Positions 1 through 8,536 of a stretch of DNA of 64,000 nt are shown piece by piece. The notes under the pieces are model-generated. The model was not told the origin of the DNA and did no database searches. It was given only the letters and a program-made list of their open reading frames with translations. This DNA comes from Gammaproteobacteria bacterium. Its GTDB lineage: Bacteria; Pseudomonadota; Gammaproteobacteria; HK1. The position numbers and the translations under genes were made by a program. The stretch is from assembly GCA_012103455.1 (NCBI GenBank), contig WLWT01000002.1, positions 620,001-684,000 of the forward strand, given 5' to 3'. Positions within the stretch are counted from its first letter, which is position 1; every line of letters begins with the position of its first letter.

Positions 1-2718
1 CTCTTCCTCATCGTCCGCGCCGCCCCCAGCGCCCTCGCCGATGCGGCAAGCCCCCGCCAGCGGACAGTGCTCACAGACGGATTTTGCCGCGGGCGTAACG
101 CTGGCGGCGCCGCTTTGTGCCTCTAGCGCCAGCTCGCTGAGCGCCGCCTGCCAGCGCGCTAGCCGTTCATCCCAAGACTCGGCGTCAACGCCGTCTTTAT
201 CGGCCTTGACCCTAGGCAGTATGTGGTCTGCGGCGGCCACGCCTTTGAACGCCAGCGCCCCGGCACGCACGTGGGCTAGGGCGGCGCCACCCACCGGGCC
301 ATCCATACCCACGGCATACAGCGGCACCTGCGGTTCACGCATGCGCGCCTCATCCCAACCGGCAACGCTGACCGTAGCGCCCGTTTTGTAGTCGATGACC
401 ACCAGACGGCCATCCTCCAACCTGTCTATACGATCGGCTCGCACCCCTATGCTGAGGGGGCCGATTTCGATCTGCGCCGCCTGCTCCAGCGAGGCGATGG
501 TAAACGGCGCCTCACGCCTGTCCCGTTCGAACTCCAGCCAACGCACCACTAAACGCTTGATCCGGTCCAGCTCCAGGGTCAACAACCGGCTGGCGGCGAG
601 CTGCGCATTGTGCTGGCGCAAAGCCGCCGCTACAGGCGGCATCGCCGCCGCCACCAGAGTGTCCGGATCGCCGGCCGCAGCCAACGCCCGCGAATCGCCA
701 AGGTGCTCCCACACCCGGCACAGCAGATCGTGGATAAGCTCGCCCGAGAGCTTGAAATCGATCCCCACAACTGGTGCTTCGAGCCTGCGCACCCCCAGTC
801 GGTGAGTGGCAAAAGCCCGAAACGGACAGGCCGACTGGGCGGCGATAAAAGCGGTGCCACCCGGCGCCTTCGCGCCCTGCTCCAGCCCCGGTCCCCGATC
901 ATCGGTCAACGACTCCATCTGCGCCTGGCCGAGGGCCGACGGCCAGGTATCGGCGGAGCCGGCCAACCCAAGGCCCGACACCGCCACCACCGGCAGCGCT
1001 TGCATCAGTGGACTCACCCGCATCGGCTTTTGCGCATCCGCGCTGGCGTGACTGATCACCACTTCAGGGGCCGCCGCCCACAGCCGGGCGCTGTGGTCCC
1101 GCGCCAAGCGCAGCGCATCCTCCGCCGTGGTCCCCGGGATCCCGGCTGCGCGCATCAGCGCGACCGGCAAAAAAGGATTCTGTAGCGGTGCTGGTGGCCA
1201 TGCACCATCGTGAGCGCCCAACATCCATACCGCGTCGAAATGCACCCGCGCGGCATCAGCCGCATCCAACAAGTGAATACGCGCCTGCGGCTTCGCCATA
1301 TCCCTAACAGTCTCGCCGGCGAGGTCCAGCAAAAGCTGTAGCGCTCTGGCCGCACTGCAAGAGCCAACCACGGCGCCTAACTGCCCCAGCGCCGCAAACA
1401 AGTCCTGAAAAACCTGCTGATCATGCAGCAGGCGCCGGCTGAGGTTAGCCTTGGCGTCGGGGTCGCCGGAGTCAGCATGGCCGGGCCAGCCCGCGGCCGC
1501 CAACAAACGGGTGAACGCCCGCCCCCAGTCAGGCAGTGTTTGCCGCTGCGCTTGTTGCCGCATCAGCGCCCGCATCCGCCGCAGCCGGGCGGCCAACTCG
1601 GGGCAGCGGCCCGCGGCTTCATCCCGGCCGCCGCACCAACGGATGAGCGCGGACAAAGACACCTGGGCGCCGCCGCTCGCGCGCATCACCACATCGAGCT
1701 GCGCCCGCGCCGCGTACTCGAGTTGCGCATGGGGCAAAAAAGGACTGCGCACTAGCGCTCCGGCGCTCGCCAGGGGCAATGGCCGTAGCGCCAGCTCCAA
1801 TAGCGCCAGCGCGGTATCGGCCACCGGTGAGGCGGCGAGCGCATCGGCTACGCCCGGCACGAATGGCGGCTCCCCCTCGCCACCACCATGACAGCGCCAC
1901 AGCCGGCTCAACTGATATCCGAGCCCATCGTCACGCTCCCGGATGGCCGGCGCGGCGATAGCGACCCGGTCGCGGGGGGCGGCATTCATGCGCGCCCACG
2001 CCCAACGCGCCGCCCATTCCTCTTCCACCGCGGGATTAACCACTTCCACGCGCACCGCACTCGCGCGCTGAGGCGGCGATACGGCACGCAGCACCTCGCA
2101 GCCCGCATCACGCAATGCCCCGATCAGGGCGCTTAGACCAGGCGCGGGTTTTTCATCCGCTAATAACAAAGCCAGATGAGGCGGCGCGTCGAGTTCACCC
2201 GCCGCCAAAGCGGCGGTAATGCGCGCGAACACCGCATCCGGCGACAGCCAACCATTGGCCTCGAAACGTGCATGCACGGTCCGCTGCCATTCGACAAAAG
2301 CCCGCGTCTCATCGCCGCCGTAGCTCGCCAGCCGGTCTAGCGGCACGGACCATTCGGCGCTCAGCCGGGCCGCATGCATGGCGCTCTTGGCCGTCTCCCG
2401 CACGCCCAGCAACACCTCATCGCGCGCCCATTCGCGTATGACCGCCTCCCACACCAGAGCGCACTGGTGCGGCCCCAGCAACACACGCCGCTCAAACCCC
2501 TCATCCAGCAGCCGCCGGTATTGGCGCTGCGCCCACCCGGTTAAAGTGTCGATGAGGGGGCGCCGCCAGGCCGTTGCGCCGCCCGCGCGTACCTCATCGC
2601 CATAACGATCGACGAGATAGCGGCACATCCAGCCCGTTTCACACAGCAGGTGCAATGGCTCTGCATACGCTTGCGCCAAAGTCACCTCCCGCAACCGGTA
2701 GTCAGTCCTCACCGTCAC
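1..2718 (-). CDS. RecB/AddB-like PD-(D/E)XK nuclease, probable DNA repair protein (partial)
   Basis: The minus strand is open from a GTG at 2718 to the left edge, about 906 codons, so only the extreme C-terminus is missing. The protein carries the signature of the 'probable DNA repair protein' family related to AddB/RecB: a long helicase-like but degenerate N-terminal part, then a nuclease domain with the PD-(D/E)XK core VVIDYKTG (about nt 383-406) preceded by ADRIDRLEDG, and a C-terminal cysteine cluster (VCEHCPLAGAC, about nt 45-80) like the Fe-S cluster of AddB nucleases. Homologues usually sit next to a recB-like helicase, which here would lie left of the window. The start overlaps the stop of the upstream gene by 4 bp, so the two are probably translationally coupled. 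Family call is firm; the exact repair role is inferred. Confidence 0.85.
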   Translation of the reverse strand, partial: MTVRTDYRLREVTLAQAYAEPLHLLCETGWMCRYLVDRYGDEVRAGGATAWRRPLIDTLTGWAQRQYRRLLDEGFERRVLLGPHQCALVWEAVIREWARDEVLLGVRETAKSAMHAARLSAEWSVPLDRLASYGGDETRAFVEWQRTVHARFEANGWLSPDAVFARITAALAAGELDAPPHLALLLADEKPAPGLSALIGALRDAGCEVLRAVSPPQRASAVRVEVVNPAVEEEWAARWAWARMNAAPRDRVAIAAPAIRERDDGLGYQLSRLWRCHGGGEGEPPFVPGVADALAASPVADTALALLELALRPLPLASAGALVRSPFLPHAQLEYAARAQLDVVMRASGGAQVSLSALIRWCGGRDEAAGRCPELAARLRRMRALMRQQAQRQTLPDWGRAFTRLLAAAGWPGHADSGDPDAKANLSRRLLHDQQVFQDLFAALGQLGAVVGSCSAARALQLLLDLAGETVRDMAKPQARIHLLDAADAARVHFDAVWMLGAHDGAWPPAPLQNPFLPVALMRAAGIPGTTAEDALRLARDHSARLWAAAPEVVISHASADAQKPMRVSPLMQALPVVAVSGLGLAGSADTWPSALGQAQMESLTDDRGPGLEQGAKAPGGTAFIAAQSACPFRAFATHRLGVRRLEAPVVGIDFKLSGELIHDLLCRVWEHLGDSRALAAAGDPDTLVAAAMPPVAAALRQHNAQLAASRLLTLELDRIKRLVVRWLEFERDRREAPFTIASLEQAAQIEIGPLSIGVRADRIDRLEDGRLVVIDYKTGATVSVAGWDEARMREPQVPLYAVGMDGPVGGAALAHVRAGALAFKGVAAADHILPRVKADKDGVDAESWDERLARWQAALSELALEAQSGAASVTPAAKSVCEHCPLAGACRIGEGAGGGADDEEE

Positions 2719-3707
2719 GCCATCTCATAGGCTTGCAACAATACCCGGGCGAGCTTCGCCGGCGTTGCCATGATCGCCGCCACGCGCTGGCACTCTGCGC
2801 GAAGACCGCTGCCTAAGCTGGATATCTCGTAGATATCACCTACCGCCCATACCGAGAGGTAAGCCTGGTCCTCATTAATGTGCAAAGTAGTGGGCCCCAC
2901 ATCCGCCGCAATCTCCAGCAAAGTGATGCAAACGCTTTCGGGCAACCGCACCTCAGGCAACAGTACACCGGCCGGTGCCCCCCCGCTCGATAACCGATAC
3001 GGCGGGCGGCTAGCTTCGCCCACGATGCGAAACTCTTCATCGAAGGACGGCAAACCGCAACCCGGCGCTATCAAATTCAGCGCCGCGCTGTCCGGCTCAT
3101 CCGGATGGGCCAAGCGCCGGTCATTGGACACCGTGAAACACACACCGGTACTCACCGGCAAATCGAAGCGCACCAACAGCCCGTCCACCGTGTAGCGCCC
3201 GGTAACCCGCTCGAGCGGCAAGCCTAGCCACGAAGACTCGCTACGGGCGGGCGGGACAGCACCGAGCACCTGAACCGAGGTAAACGCGAGCCGCCCCACC
3301 CGGCCCGCCATGGCATCGGCGAGACGCATGATGCTGTTCGGCTCGATCCGACCGGCGGGCCGCAGCAAGGTTTGCAGATCCTCGATAGCGAACTCCGGGC
3401 GCAGCGTCAAATCCAAAAAAACCGCCACCGATCCGACCACATGATCACGTGCTTCATGCAAGCCCATGCTGTGGCCACCCATACGCAGTTGCAGCGCCAC
3501 CAAAATGAGCCCGGCAGCGGCCACCACGGACAATCCAGCGAGCGGCAAAGCGGTATCCAGCAGCCATAAGCCAACGCCTAGCAGGAGGCACAGAATCGAG
3601 GCGATGGTGAACGCGTGTACCCGTGGCGATGGGCTGCCCATACCTTGGGGCAAGCGTATGGGGGGCTCGATCCGGGTGCGAAAGAACGCTTCAAAACCAC
3701 TGTTCAC
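2715..3707 (-). CDS. Hypothetical membrane protein
   Basis: A 330-residue protein that I do not recognise. Residues about 30-75 form two adjacent hydrophobic helices with a short turn, so the protein is likely anchored in the inner membrane with both ends on the same side. The remainder is soluble and of mixed composition, without a motif I can name. It ends in ATGGCGTGA, so its stop overlaps the GTG start of the nuclease gene by 4 bp, which suggests co-expression with DNA-repair genes. Codon usage and GC content match its neighbours. It could be a sensor or scaffold, but nothing in the sequence shows this. Confidence 0.6.
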   Translation of the reverse strand: MNSGFEAFFRTRIEPPIRLPQGMGSPSPRVHAFTIASILCLLLGVGLWLLDTALPLAGLSVVAAAGLILVALQLRMGGHSMGLHEARDHVVGSVAVFLDLTLRPEFAIEDLQTLLRPAGRIEPNSIMRLADAMAGRVGRLAFTSVQVLGAVPPARSESSWLGLPLERVTGRYTVDGLLVRFDLPVSTGVCFTVSNDRRLAHPDEPDSAALNLIAPGCGLPSFDEEFRIVGEASRPPYRLSSGGAPAGVLLPEVRLPESVCITLLEIAADVGPTTLHINEDQAYLSVWAVGDIYEISSLGSGLRAECQRVAAIMATPAKLARVLLQAYEMA

Positions 3708-5025
3708 AGCGGCGCACCTATGCCACCCGCATACCCCATCCGCACGCCTCGCCCGGAAACCCCTATCACCCGAGGACGTCCATCACTCAGGCCCGTCCAT
3801 TACTCAGGGCCATCCATCACCTGGAAACGGTCAATCAAAGCAACAAGCTAGCGCGCCACGATCCGCCGTGCCAAGGCCGAAGTCAAGAGCAGCCGCAACG
3901 CCGAGTCCGCCACCGCCGCCGGCGGCCCAATAACCCGCTCGAACAGGGCCTAGTCACGGTCAGCTTCGCCACCGGCGAGAAAGCCAAACACCGCCGCTTG
4001 CAGCCAATAGAGGCGCAGCGGCGCGCTCGCCTGCGCCCCGTCCAGCCCTTGCTAAATTGTTGGCACGGCGGGCGTGCGCTTGCGCCCGTGCAGTGTGTGC
4101 CCATCGACACGCTCGAGTGGTTCCGTGACCCGGTCCGCTCAGTTGACGGCGCCCGCCCGCCCAACTGAGTGTGATGCCAGCGGCCTTGAGTGGATAGCCG
4201 ATGCAGTGGATAGCCGATGCCATGGAGCCGATGATAAGCCCGTACGGCAATCCACCGATGAGCGCTGACTCGCTCAGCCTTGAGGTGCTCAATCGGGCGC
4301 CGCCGCCGTTCGCATGTCAGTGAGCGAACGACCGCTTCGAGCGCGGTCAGCCTCGCATAGGTGCGTCCCACCCGGGCCTCGTCACCATCGGTTGGGTGGC
4401 TGCGCACGCCGTCCAACGCGGGCAAAGTCAACTCAATCGGCGGGGTGTGGGTCCACTGGATGGCGTTGGCGTGAGCGTTGCTCGGCTCTTCGCTCACCTC
4501 CATGTCGTCGTCCTGTGCGACGCGCGCATAGCGTTGTTGGATCGACCTAGAGCGGCTCAGGGATGGGCGCCGGCAGTGCCTTGGAAATCGGTGTGGGTCC
4601 AATCGTCAAGCGTGATGCCTTCGCCGAACTCAAACCGGGCACACGCGCGGTTATAGACAAACGCCGCTAGCGCGGGTTGATGGGCCCAGCGGCGAGCGGC
4701 AAGGCGATAGCGCCGCATCGAGTGGGGGTTGGCACAATCCTGCTCGATGAGTTCGCCCAAAGCCCTTTGTTGTTGCCGCCAAGGAGGGCTATACCGCTCA
4801 CTGGCCGGACCGGCCATGCGCGCGATGAGGAGGCCCAAAGCGGCGCCGAGTGGGCGTTGAGTTGAAGCCTCAATCGCGCCATCGCCGGTCTAGTGCCGAA
4901 CGCGGCACGGGTTCCAAGGCGACAGGCTCGACGGCCACGCGGCGCCGGCGCAACCCTTCGATGCGTGCGCCCCATCAATGGCCTCGATATCGCCCGGCTC
5001 ACGGTCGGGCTGGGGTTGTCAGATT
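3708..5025. other. Long stretch without a convincing gene
   Basis: Several GC-driven open frames cross this 1.3 kb but none has a recognisable domain, a good ribosome site, or composition like the neighbouring proteins. A minus-strand frame at 4557-4838 (93 codons, start MGLLIARMAG) and one at 3883-4602 have short stretches that look protein-like and may be remains of decayed genes. At about 3776-3830 there are three imperfect copies of a 16-17 bp unit (CCATCACTCAGGCC type). The stretch ends in IS fragments, so I read it as a decayed or rearranged region. Confidence 0.4.
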
Positions 5026-5150
5026 GATGGGCGACCCGCGAAGCCATCAAACAAGAGGTGTTCGAATACATCGAGACGTTCTACAACTCGACCTACAACT
5101 CGACCCGATTGCACTCATACCCGGGCTATGTCAGTCCGACCGCCACCTCT
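5026..5150 (+). pseudogene. IS3-family transposase OrfB, C-terminal remnant
   Basis: The plus frame reads REAIKQEVFEYIETFYN followed by RLHSYPGYVSPTA, which matches the conserved C-terminus of IS3-family OrfB transposases (EVFEYIE.FYN....H..LGY.SP), including the last catalytic Glu region. Only about 40 codons survive; the DDE core upstream is gone and the frame runs straight into RTX repeat coding sequence. A 12-bp in-frame duplication (STYNST) is visible. This is a fossil of an insertion. Confidence 0.75.
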
Positions 5151-5165
5151 ACGGCAAACTGGACC

Positions 5166-5252
5166 AGGACTACTTGGATGGCGGCGATGGCCAGGACCGG
5201 TTCGACGCTGGCGCCGGCGGCGACGTGCTCGACGGTGGCACCGACGTTGTCC
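5166..5252 (+). pseudogene. Orphan RTX (hemolysin-type Ca-binding) repeat fragment
   Basis: In a plus frame open here the translation is YLDGGDGQDRFDAGAGGDV followed by LDGGTD, i.e. two or three glycine/aspartate nonapeptides of the GGxGxDxLx type. At the DNA level it closely resembles the repeat region of the big RTX gene near 10.54-10.66 kb. It is squeezed between an IS3 fragment and an IS1182 fragment, with no start and no secretion signal. It probably derives from the RTX gene downstream or from a lost paralogue. Confidence 0.65.
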
Positions 5253-5264
5253 CTTGGTACATGA

Positions 5265-5861
5265 TTCCTTGAGCGAATCCGTGAGGCCGGCCCTAGTGCG
5301 GTACCGACGCTGATGAACGCCGCGTCGAACGTTCGTGAATCGATAGGTGAGACGTTCACCGGCGGGACACTGGTATTCGTTACTGCCGGCGTGATAAGCG
5401 AGATCGCGCTTGCCCAATCGTCCGGCGGACTGCGCTTTCGATGCTTGAGGCTTGGGCAGATAGGTTGTGATGCCGGCCTCGGCGCAGCGCTTGATGTCGG
5501 CACCCTTCCGATACCCCCGGTCACACACGGTGGTCAGGTCCTCGGTTACCAAGGTCTCCTGGGTCCGCTTCGCCATGACGTAGAGTGGGTGTTTGTCGCT
5601 GCCATCGTTCGTGACTTCCTGCTCGACGATGATGTGACGGGCCGCATCAACGGCACATTGCAGGTTATATCCAACTGTCGCCGTGCCCTTACCTGACCAT
5701 CGCATTGCGCGTGAATCAGGCTCGGTCAGCGATAGTTGACCGTCAGGGCTGTGGGCCATTTCGGCCTCGGCCCGCTCCAGTTCGGCCATTGCTTCACCCA
5801 GCTTGGCGATCTGCTCGGACAGCAGATCCCTCCAAGGAAGGTTGCCTGGTAAACCGCTCAA
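5265..5861 (-). pseudogene. IS1182-family transposase, internal fragment
   Basis: About 195 codons on the minus strand match the middle of IS1182-type DDE transposases: LTEPDSRAMRWSGKGT, VGYNLQCAVDA with the first Asp, then VTNDGSDKH and the second Asp region VCDRGYRKGADI, followed by AGITTYLPKP. A full transposase is about 450-500 residues; here the N-terminal third and the C-terminal third with the catalytic Glu are missing, and the frame passes into antisense of the RTX fragment. It cannot be functional. Confidence 0.85.
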
Positions 5862-6237
5862 TCAACACAAAAAACCATCAGGGATTCAGACCGTACACAT
5901 CCAGTCAACATCGGGTGAGCTCCTTGTTGTGTGTGTGGGTTATGGTGTCAGATAAGTTGTGGAGAGGTAAATGAAACGATTATGACATTGATTGGGGTAA
6001 TGAGGTTAGTGCAGTATGGTTATTATCAAGGTTTCCAAACAGGTGTCCAAGCGTTAGCTTGAACGTGTTGCAACACCTTAATGCCATGGCAAGAAGATTG
6101 TAGGTATAAGGATGCGGTGGCCAATGAGAATCGTATTTGTAATGAGCAAAAATGATTTCTCACCTGTAGGTCGTTCTGATTTTATTGGGACTCGTTAGCA
6201 CCACCAGTTACCGCTTTGAGCGGCTTACAAACTAAAA
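5862..6237. other. Intergenic region, AT-richer, nothing recognised
   Basis: No open frame of note, no RNA gene and no IS ends recognised. Base composition drops from GC-rich to roughly balanced, as in the two small genes that follow, which suggests that 5.9-7.3 kb entered together from another source. Confidence 0.4.
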
Positions 6238-6256
6238 CCTCCGGCTTTGCCGGAGG
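6238..6256 (-). terminator. Rho-independent terminator
   Basis: A perfect 8-bp stem (CCTCCGGC / GCCGGAGG) with a 3-nt loop. Read on the minus strand it is followed by GTTTTAGTTTGT, a T-rich tail, and it lies about 33 bp past the stop of the minus-strand repeat-protein gene. It is placed to end that transcript. Confidence 0.8.
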
Positions 6257-6288
6257 ATATTGACTACCATTTTGTAAAACACGTAGGC

Positions 6289-6768
6289 TCACAACCCATC
6301 GTAAATATATTTCTGCATTGCATAATCACGTGGGTAGGCACGGATAGCACGTAATTTAGCCGCTGAATTTGTCTGTGCATTCATATACTGCTTTGCGGCA
6401 AACTGGTTGTTGTACACATACTTTTGCATGGAATAGTCCGCTGGATATTCTCGTAACGCAATCTGTTTAACGTCTGGGTCAGATACCGTTGTCATATAGT
6501 GTTTTGCAGCAAATTGGTTGTCGTAAACGTACTTCTGCATACTGTAATCGTTGGGGTATTCCCGTTCGGCAATCGTCTTCACATCCGGGTCTTTAACAGA
6601 TGTCATGTAGCGGTAAGCTAGGATTTGTTGTTTATAAACATATCGCTGCATTTGCGTATCATCGGGATATTCTTGTTTAGCAAATGCGCGAATTTGAGTT
6701 TCGACAGATTGGGCTAACGCAGGTTCTACTGCACAAATAATGAGCAATGCTAAGACAACGCTTTTCAT
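6289..6768 (-). CDS. Small exported protein with four 37-residue tandem repeats
   Basis: 159 residues. The first 19 form a clear signal peptide ending in AVEPALA-Q, so the product is exported. The rest is four tandem copies of a 37-residue unit with the core YPNDYSMQKYVYDNQFAAK, each followed by a short linker DPDVK. Every copy keeps the YP..(Y/T).MQ.Y(V/I)Y pattern; the last is shortened. A strong ribosome site (AAAGGAGATG) precedes the ATG and a terminator follows, so it is a monocistronic unit. I do not recognise the family; the aromatic and Gln-rich repeats could mediate surface binding or self-association, but that is a guess. Composition is AT-richer than the flanks. Confidence 0.75.
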   Translation of the reverse strand: MKSVVLALLIICAVEPALAQSVETQIRAFAKQEYPDDTQMQRYVYKQQILAYRYMTSVKDPDVKTIAEREYPNDYSMQKYVYDNQFAAKHYMTTVSDPDVKQIALREYPADYSMQKYVYNNQFAAKQYMNAQTNSAAKLRAIRAYPRDYAMQKYIYDGL

Positions 6769-6916
6769 CTACATCTCCTTTTTACAACACACCTTTAAGC
6801 AATTGAGCATCGCCAGCCTAATAAAACCGAACGATGCCGTATGAAGCACATTGAATGTGGTATGGATTGGGTTTCAACGTAAAACGCCAACCCAACATCA
6901 AAACAGAAAGATAAAA

Positions 6917-7129
6917 TCACCCTTTCCATTGGTGTTTGCGATAGGACTTCCAACTACGTGAAGTCGCATTACTGCGACGGATATCGTCCCAAGCTGTATA
7001 TAACACTTCTGGACGCCGTCGTCCTCTAATTTTAATAGGAATATCTATCTCATTGACAATACAAGCATAATACTGCTTCATTTCGTCAGAAAACCCTCGC
7101 ACACCCAACACCACCGCCGCCAACGCCAC
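6917..7129 (-). CDS. Small hypothetical protein
   Basis: About 70 residues starting with a hydrophobic stretch (MALAAVVLGV) and continuing with a soluble, basic C-terminus (RRRPEVLYTAWDDI). The real start could be slightly upstream because the hydrophobic segment resembles the middle of a signal peptide. It shares the lower GC content of the repeat-protein gene downstream on the same strand. No family recognised; may be a lipoprotein-like or exported peptide, or spurious. Confidence 0.35.
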   Translation of the reverse strand: MALAAVVLGVRGFSDEMKQYYACIVNEIDIPIKIRGRRRPEVLYTAWDDIRRSNATSRSWKSYRKHQWKG

Positions 7130-7352
7130 TATCTTTACAAACCGGACACCTCAATCCACTGCCTGTCAACCCCTTATCCAAACATCATTGTCTGTACAAG
7201 CACACAGTGTCTTTATAAATCGCCTTTAACCCAACGAAATTCCTTTACAAAAATCGCTTGACCTGATGAAAAATCAGAGTTATTCCTACCCCTAAAAAAG
7301 ACCTCGCACAGAGCCAACCAACCCGCCACAACACGGACCGAGAAGGCCCCCC

Positions 7353-8495
7353 ATGTCGTCAGACACCCACTGCATGCACGTCCGGCCTGCCGGCATTGCA
7401 CCCGTTACGCTTGTAAAGTCACGCCCAGCCCAGGCTGACGCTTCAAAGCACACGCGCGCCTCGAGGGTCCGTGCACCGCTGTCATCGGCCATCGTGCTGG
7501 CGCTAAGCGCCGCCGCGCTTAGCGCCATGCCCAGCGCTTGGGCGGAGAATTACGTGCCGTATGGTTATAAATTCCAGCCTTTCAGCTATGACGCCATAAC
7601 CAACCCCCGCGAGGGGAGATTCACGTTCTCGAAAGACCCCAATGTCTGGGTTTACACCCGCCGGTTCGCTCAGCGTTTCGGCATGCCCGCGCAATGGATA
7701 GACGACAGCCTCCAGGGGGCTGAGGCGATTGCGTTCCGGATCGAACAATCCAATACACAGACCTGCGGCTATTTTGGTGAAGCGGATAATTGCCGCCGCA
7801 ACCTCGATTGCGTCTTTGATATCTATCTGACCGACGCGGACGGCGCTAAATTACCCTGGGAATCACACAAGTCTTCGGATCGGAATGATTCGGACAGTTC
7901 AATGAGGTTTCTGGCGGAACAAACGGAAGAGGATCATTGGTATTGGACCGATGAAGTACACGGTAAGCGTTACGTTCGCTTGGGCAGTATGGGTCTACGC
8001 TCGGTTGTGTATGTGGAAGGCCCGCCCGAAAAAGACCGCGAGGGAGGAAAGAAAGCATTTTCCGGTCATGGAGATATGTATATGAAAGGATACCGGCGCG
8101 ATTTTTATAAAGGACTGGACCTGATTACATTGAACGGCTGTGGCTTGCCTGCACCCGACCGCAGTAAACCCGTCAGCATTGATTTTCTTGATCCGCAACC
8201 GAGTATGTATGAGCCCAAGTACCGCTTATCCGATGGGCGGATTGATCGGGCTAAACTGGACGCTGCGAAAAAATCACGATATAAACGCTGGGATGCCGGT
8301 AAACCACCGCACAAAGTGCGCCTGCCCGATGCTTATCTGGACAAAGTGGTGGCGCACGAGAAAGCCGAACGCCACCCGCGCAGCTTGGAAAAAGCCGCCT
8401 GGGACCGCCTGATAAGCCAAAAAACGCCCGACACCCCCGAACCAACCGCCTCTTCCGGTTTTTGGCAGCGGCTGTTGCGTTGGTTTTCCGACTAA
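7353..8495 (+). CDS. Secreted protein of unknown function, co-located with RTX gene
   Basis: 380 residues. An unusually long basic N-region (about 40 residues) precedes a hydrophobic core (IVLALSAAALSAM) and an AWA-EN cleavage site, so Sec export is likely. The mature part is rich in aromatic and charged residues with four Cys within about 35 residues (CGYFGEADNCRRNLDC) that could form disulfides. A ribosome site GAGAAGG lies 6 bp upstream of this ATG. The gene is 41 bp before the RTX gene on the same strand, so the two are very likely co-transcribed. I recognise no domain. A role as periplasmic partner, activator or immunity protein for the RTX product is possible from position only. Confidence 0.75.
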   Translation: MSSDTHCMHVRPAGIAPVTLVKSRPAQADASKHTRASRVRAPLSSAIVLALSAAALSAMPSAWAENYVPYGYKFQPFSYDAITNPREGRFTFSKDPNVWVYTRRFAQRFGMPAQWIDDSLQGAEAIAFRIEQSNTQTCGYFGEADNCRRNLDCVFDIYLTDADGAKLPWESHKSSDRNDSDSSMRFLAEQTEEDHWYWTDEVHGKRYVRLGSMGLRSVVYVEGPPEKDREGGKKAFSGHGDMYMKGYRRDFYKGLDLITLNGCGLPAPDRSKPVSIDFLDPQPSMYEPKYRLSDGRIDRAKLDAAKKSRYKRWDAGKPPHKVRLPDAYLDKVVAHEKAERHPRSLEKAAWDRLISQKTPDTPEPTASSGFWQRLLRWFSD

Positions 8496-8536
8496 CCCCG
8501 ATACGGACCTCACGCTTTTTTTGAGAGGACTGCGCC

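Noticed and set aside
3883..4602. A 239-codon minus-strand frame
   Set aside because: Arg/His/Cys-rich with no domain; protein-like stretches are scattered over several frames, so at best a decayed gene.
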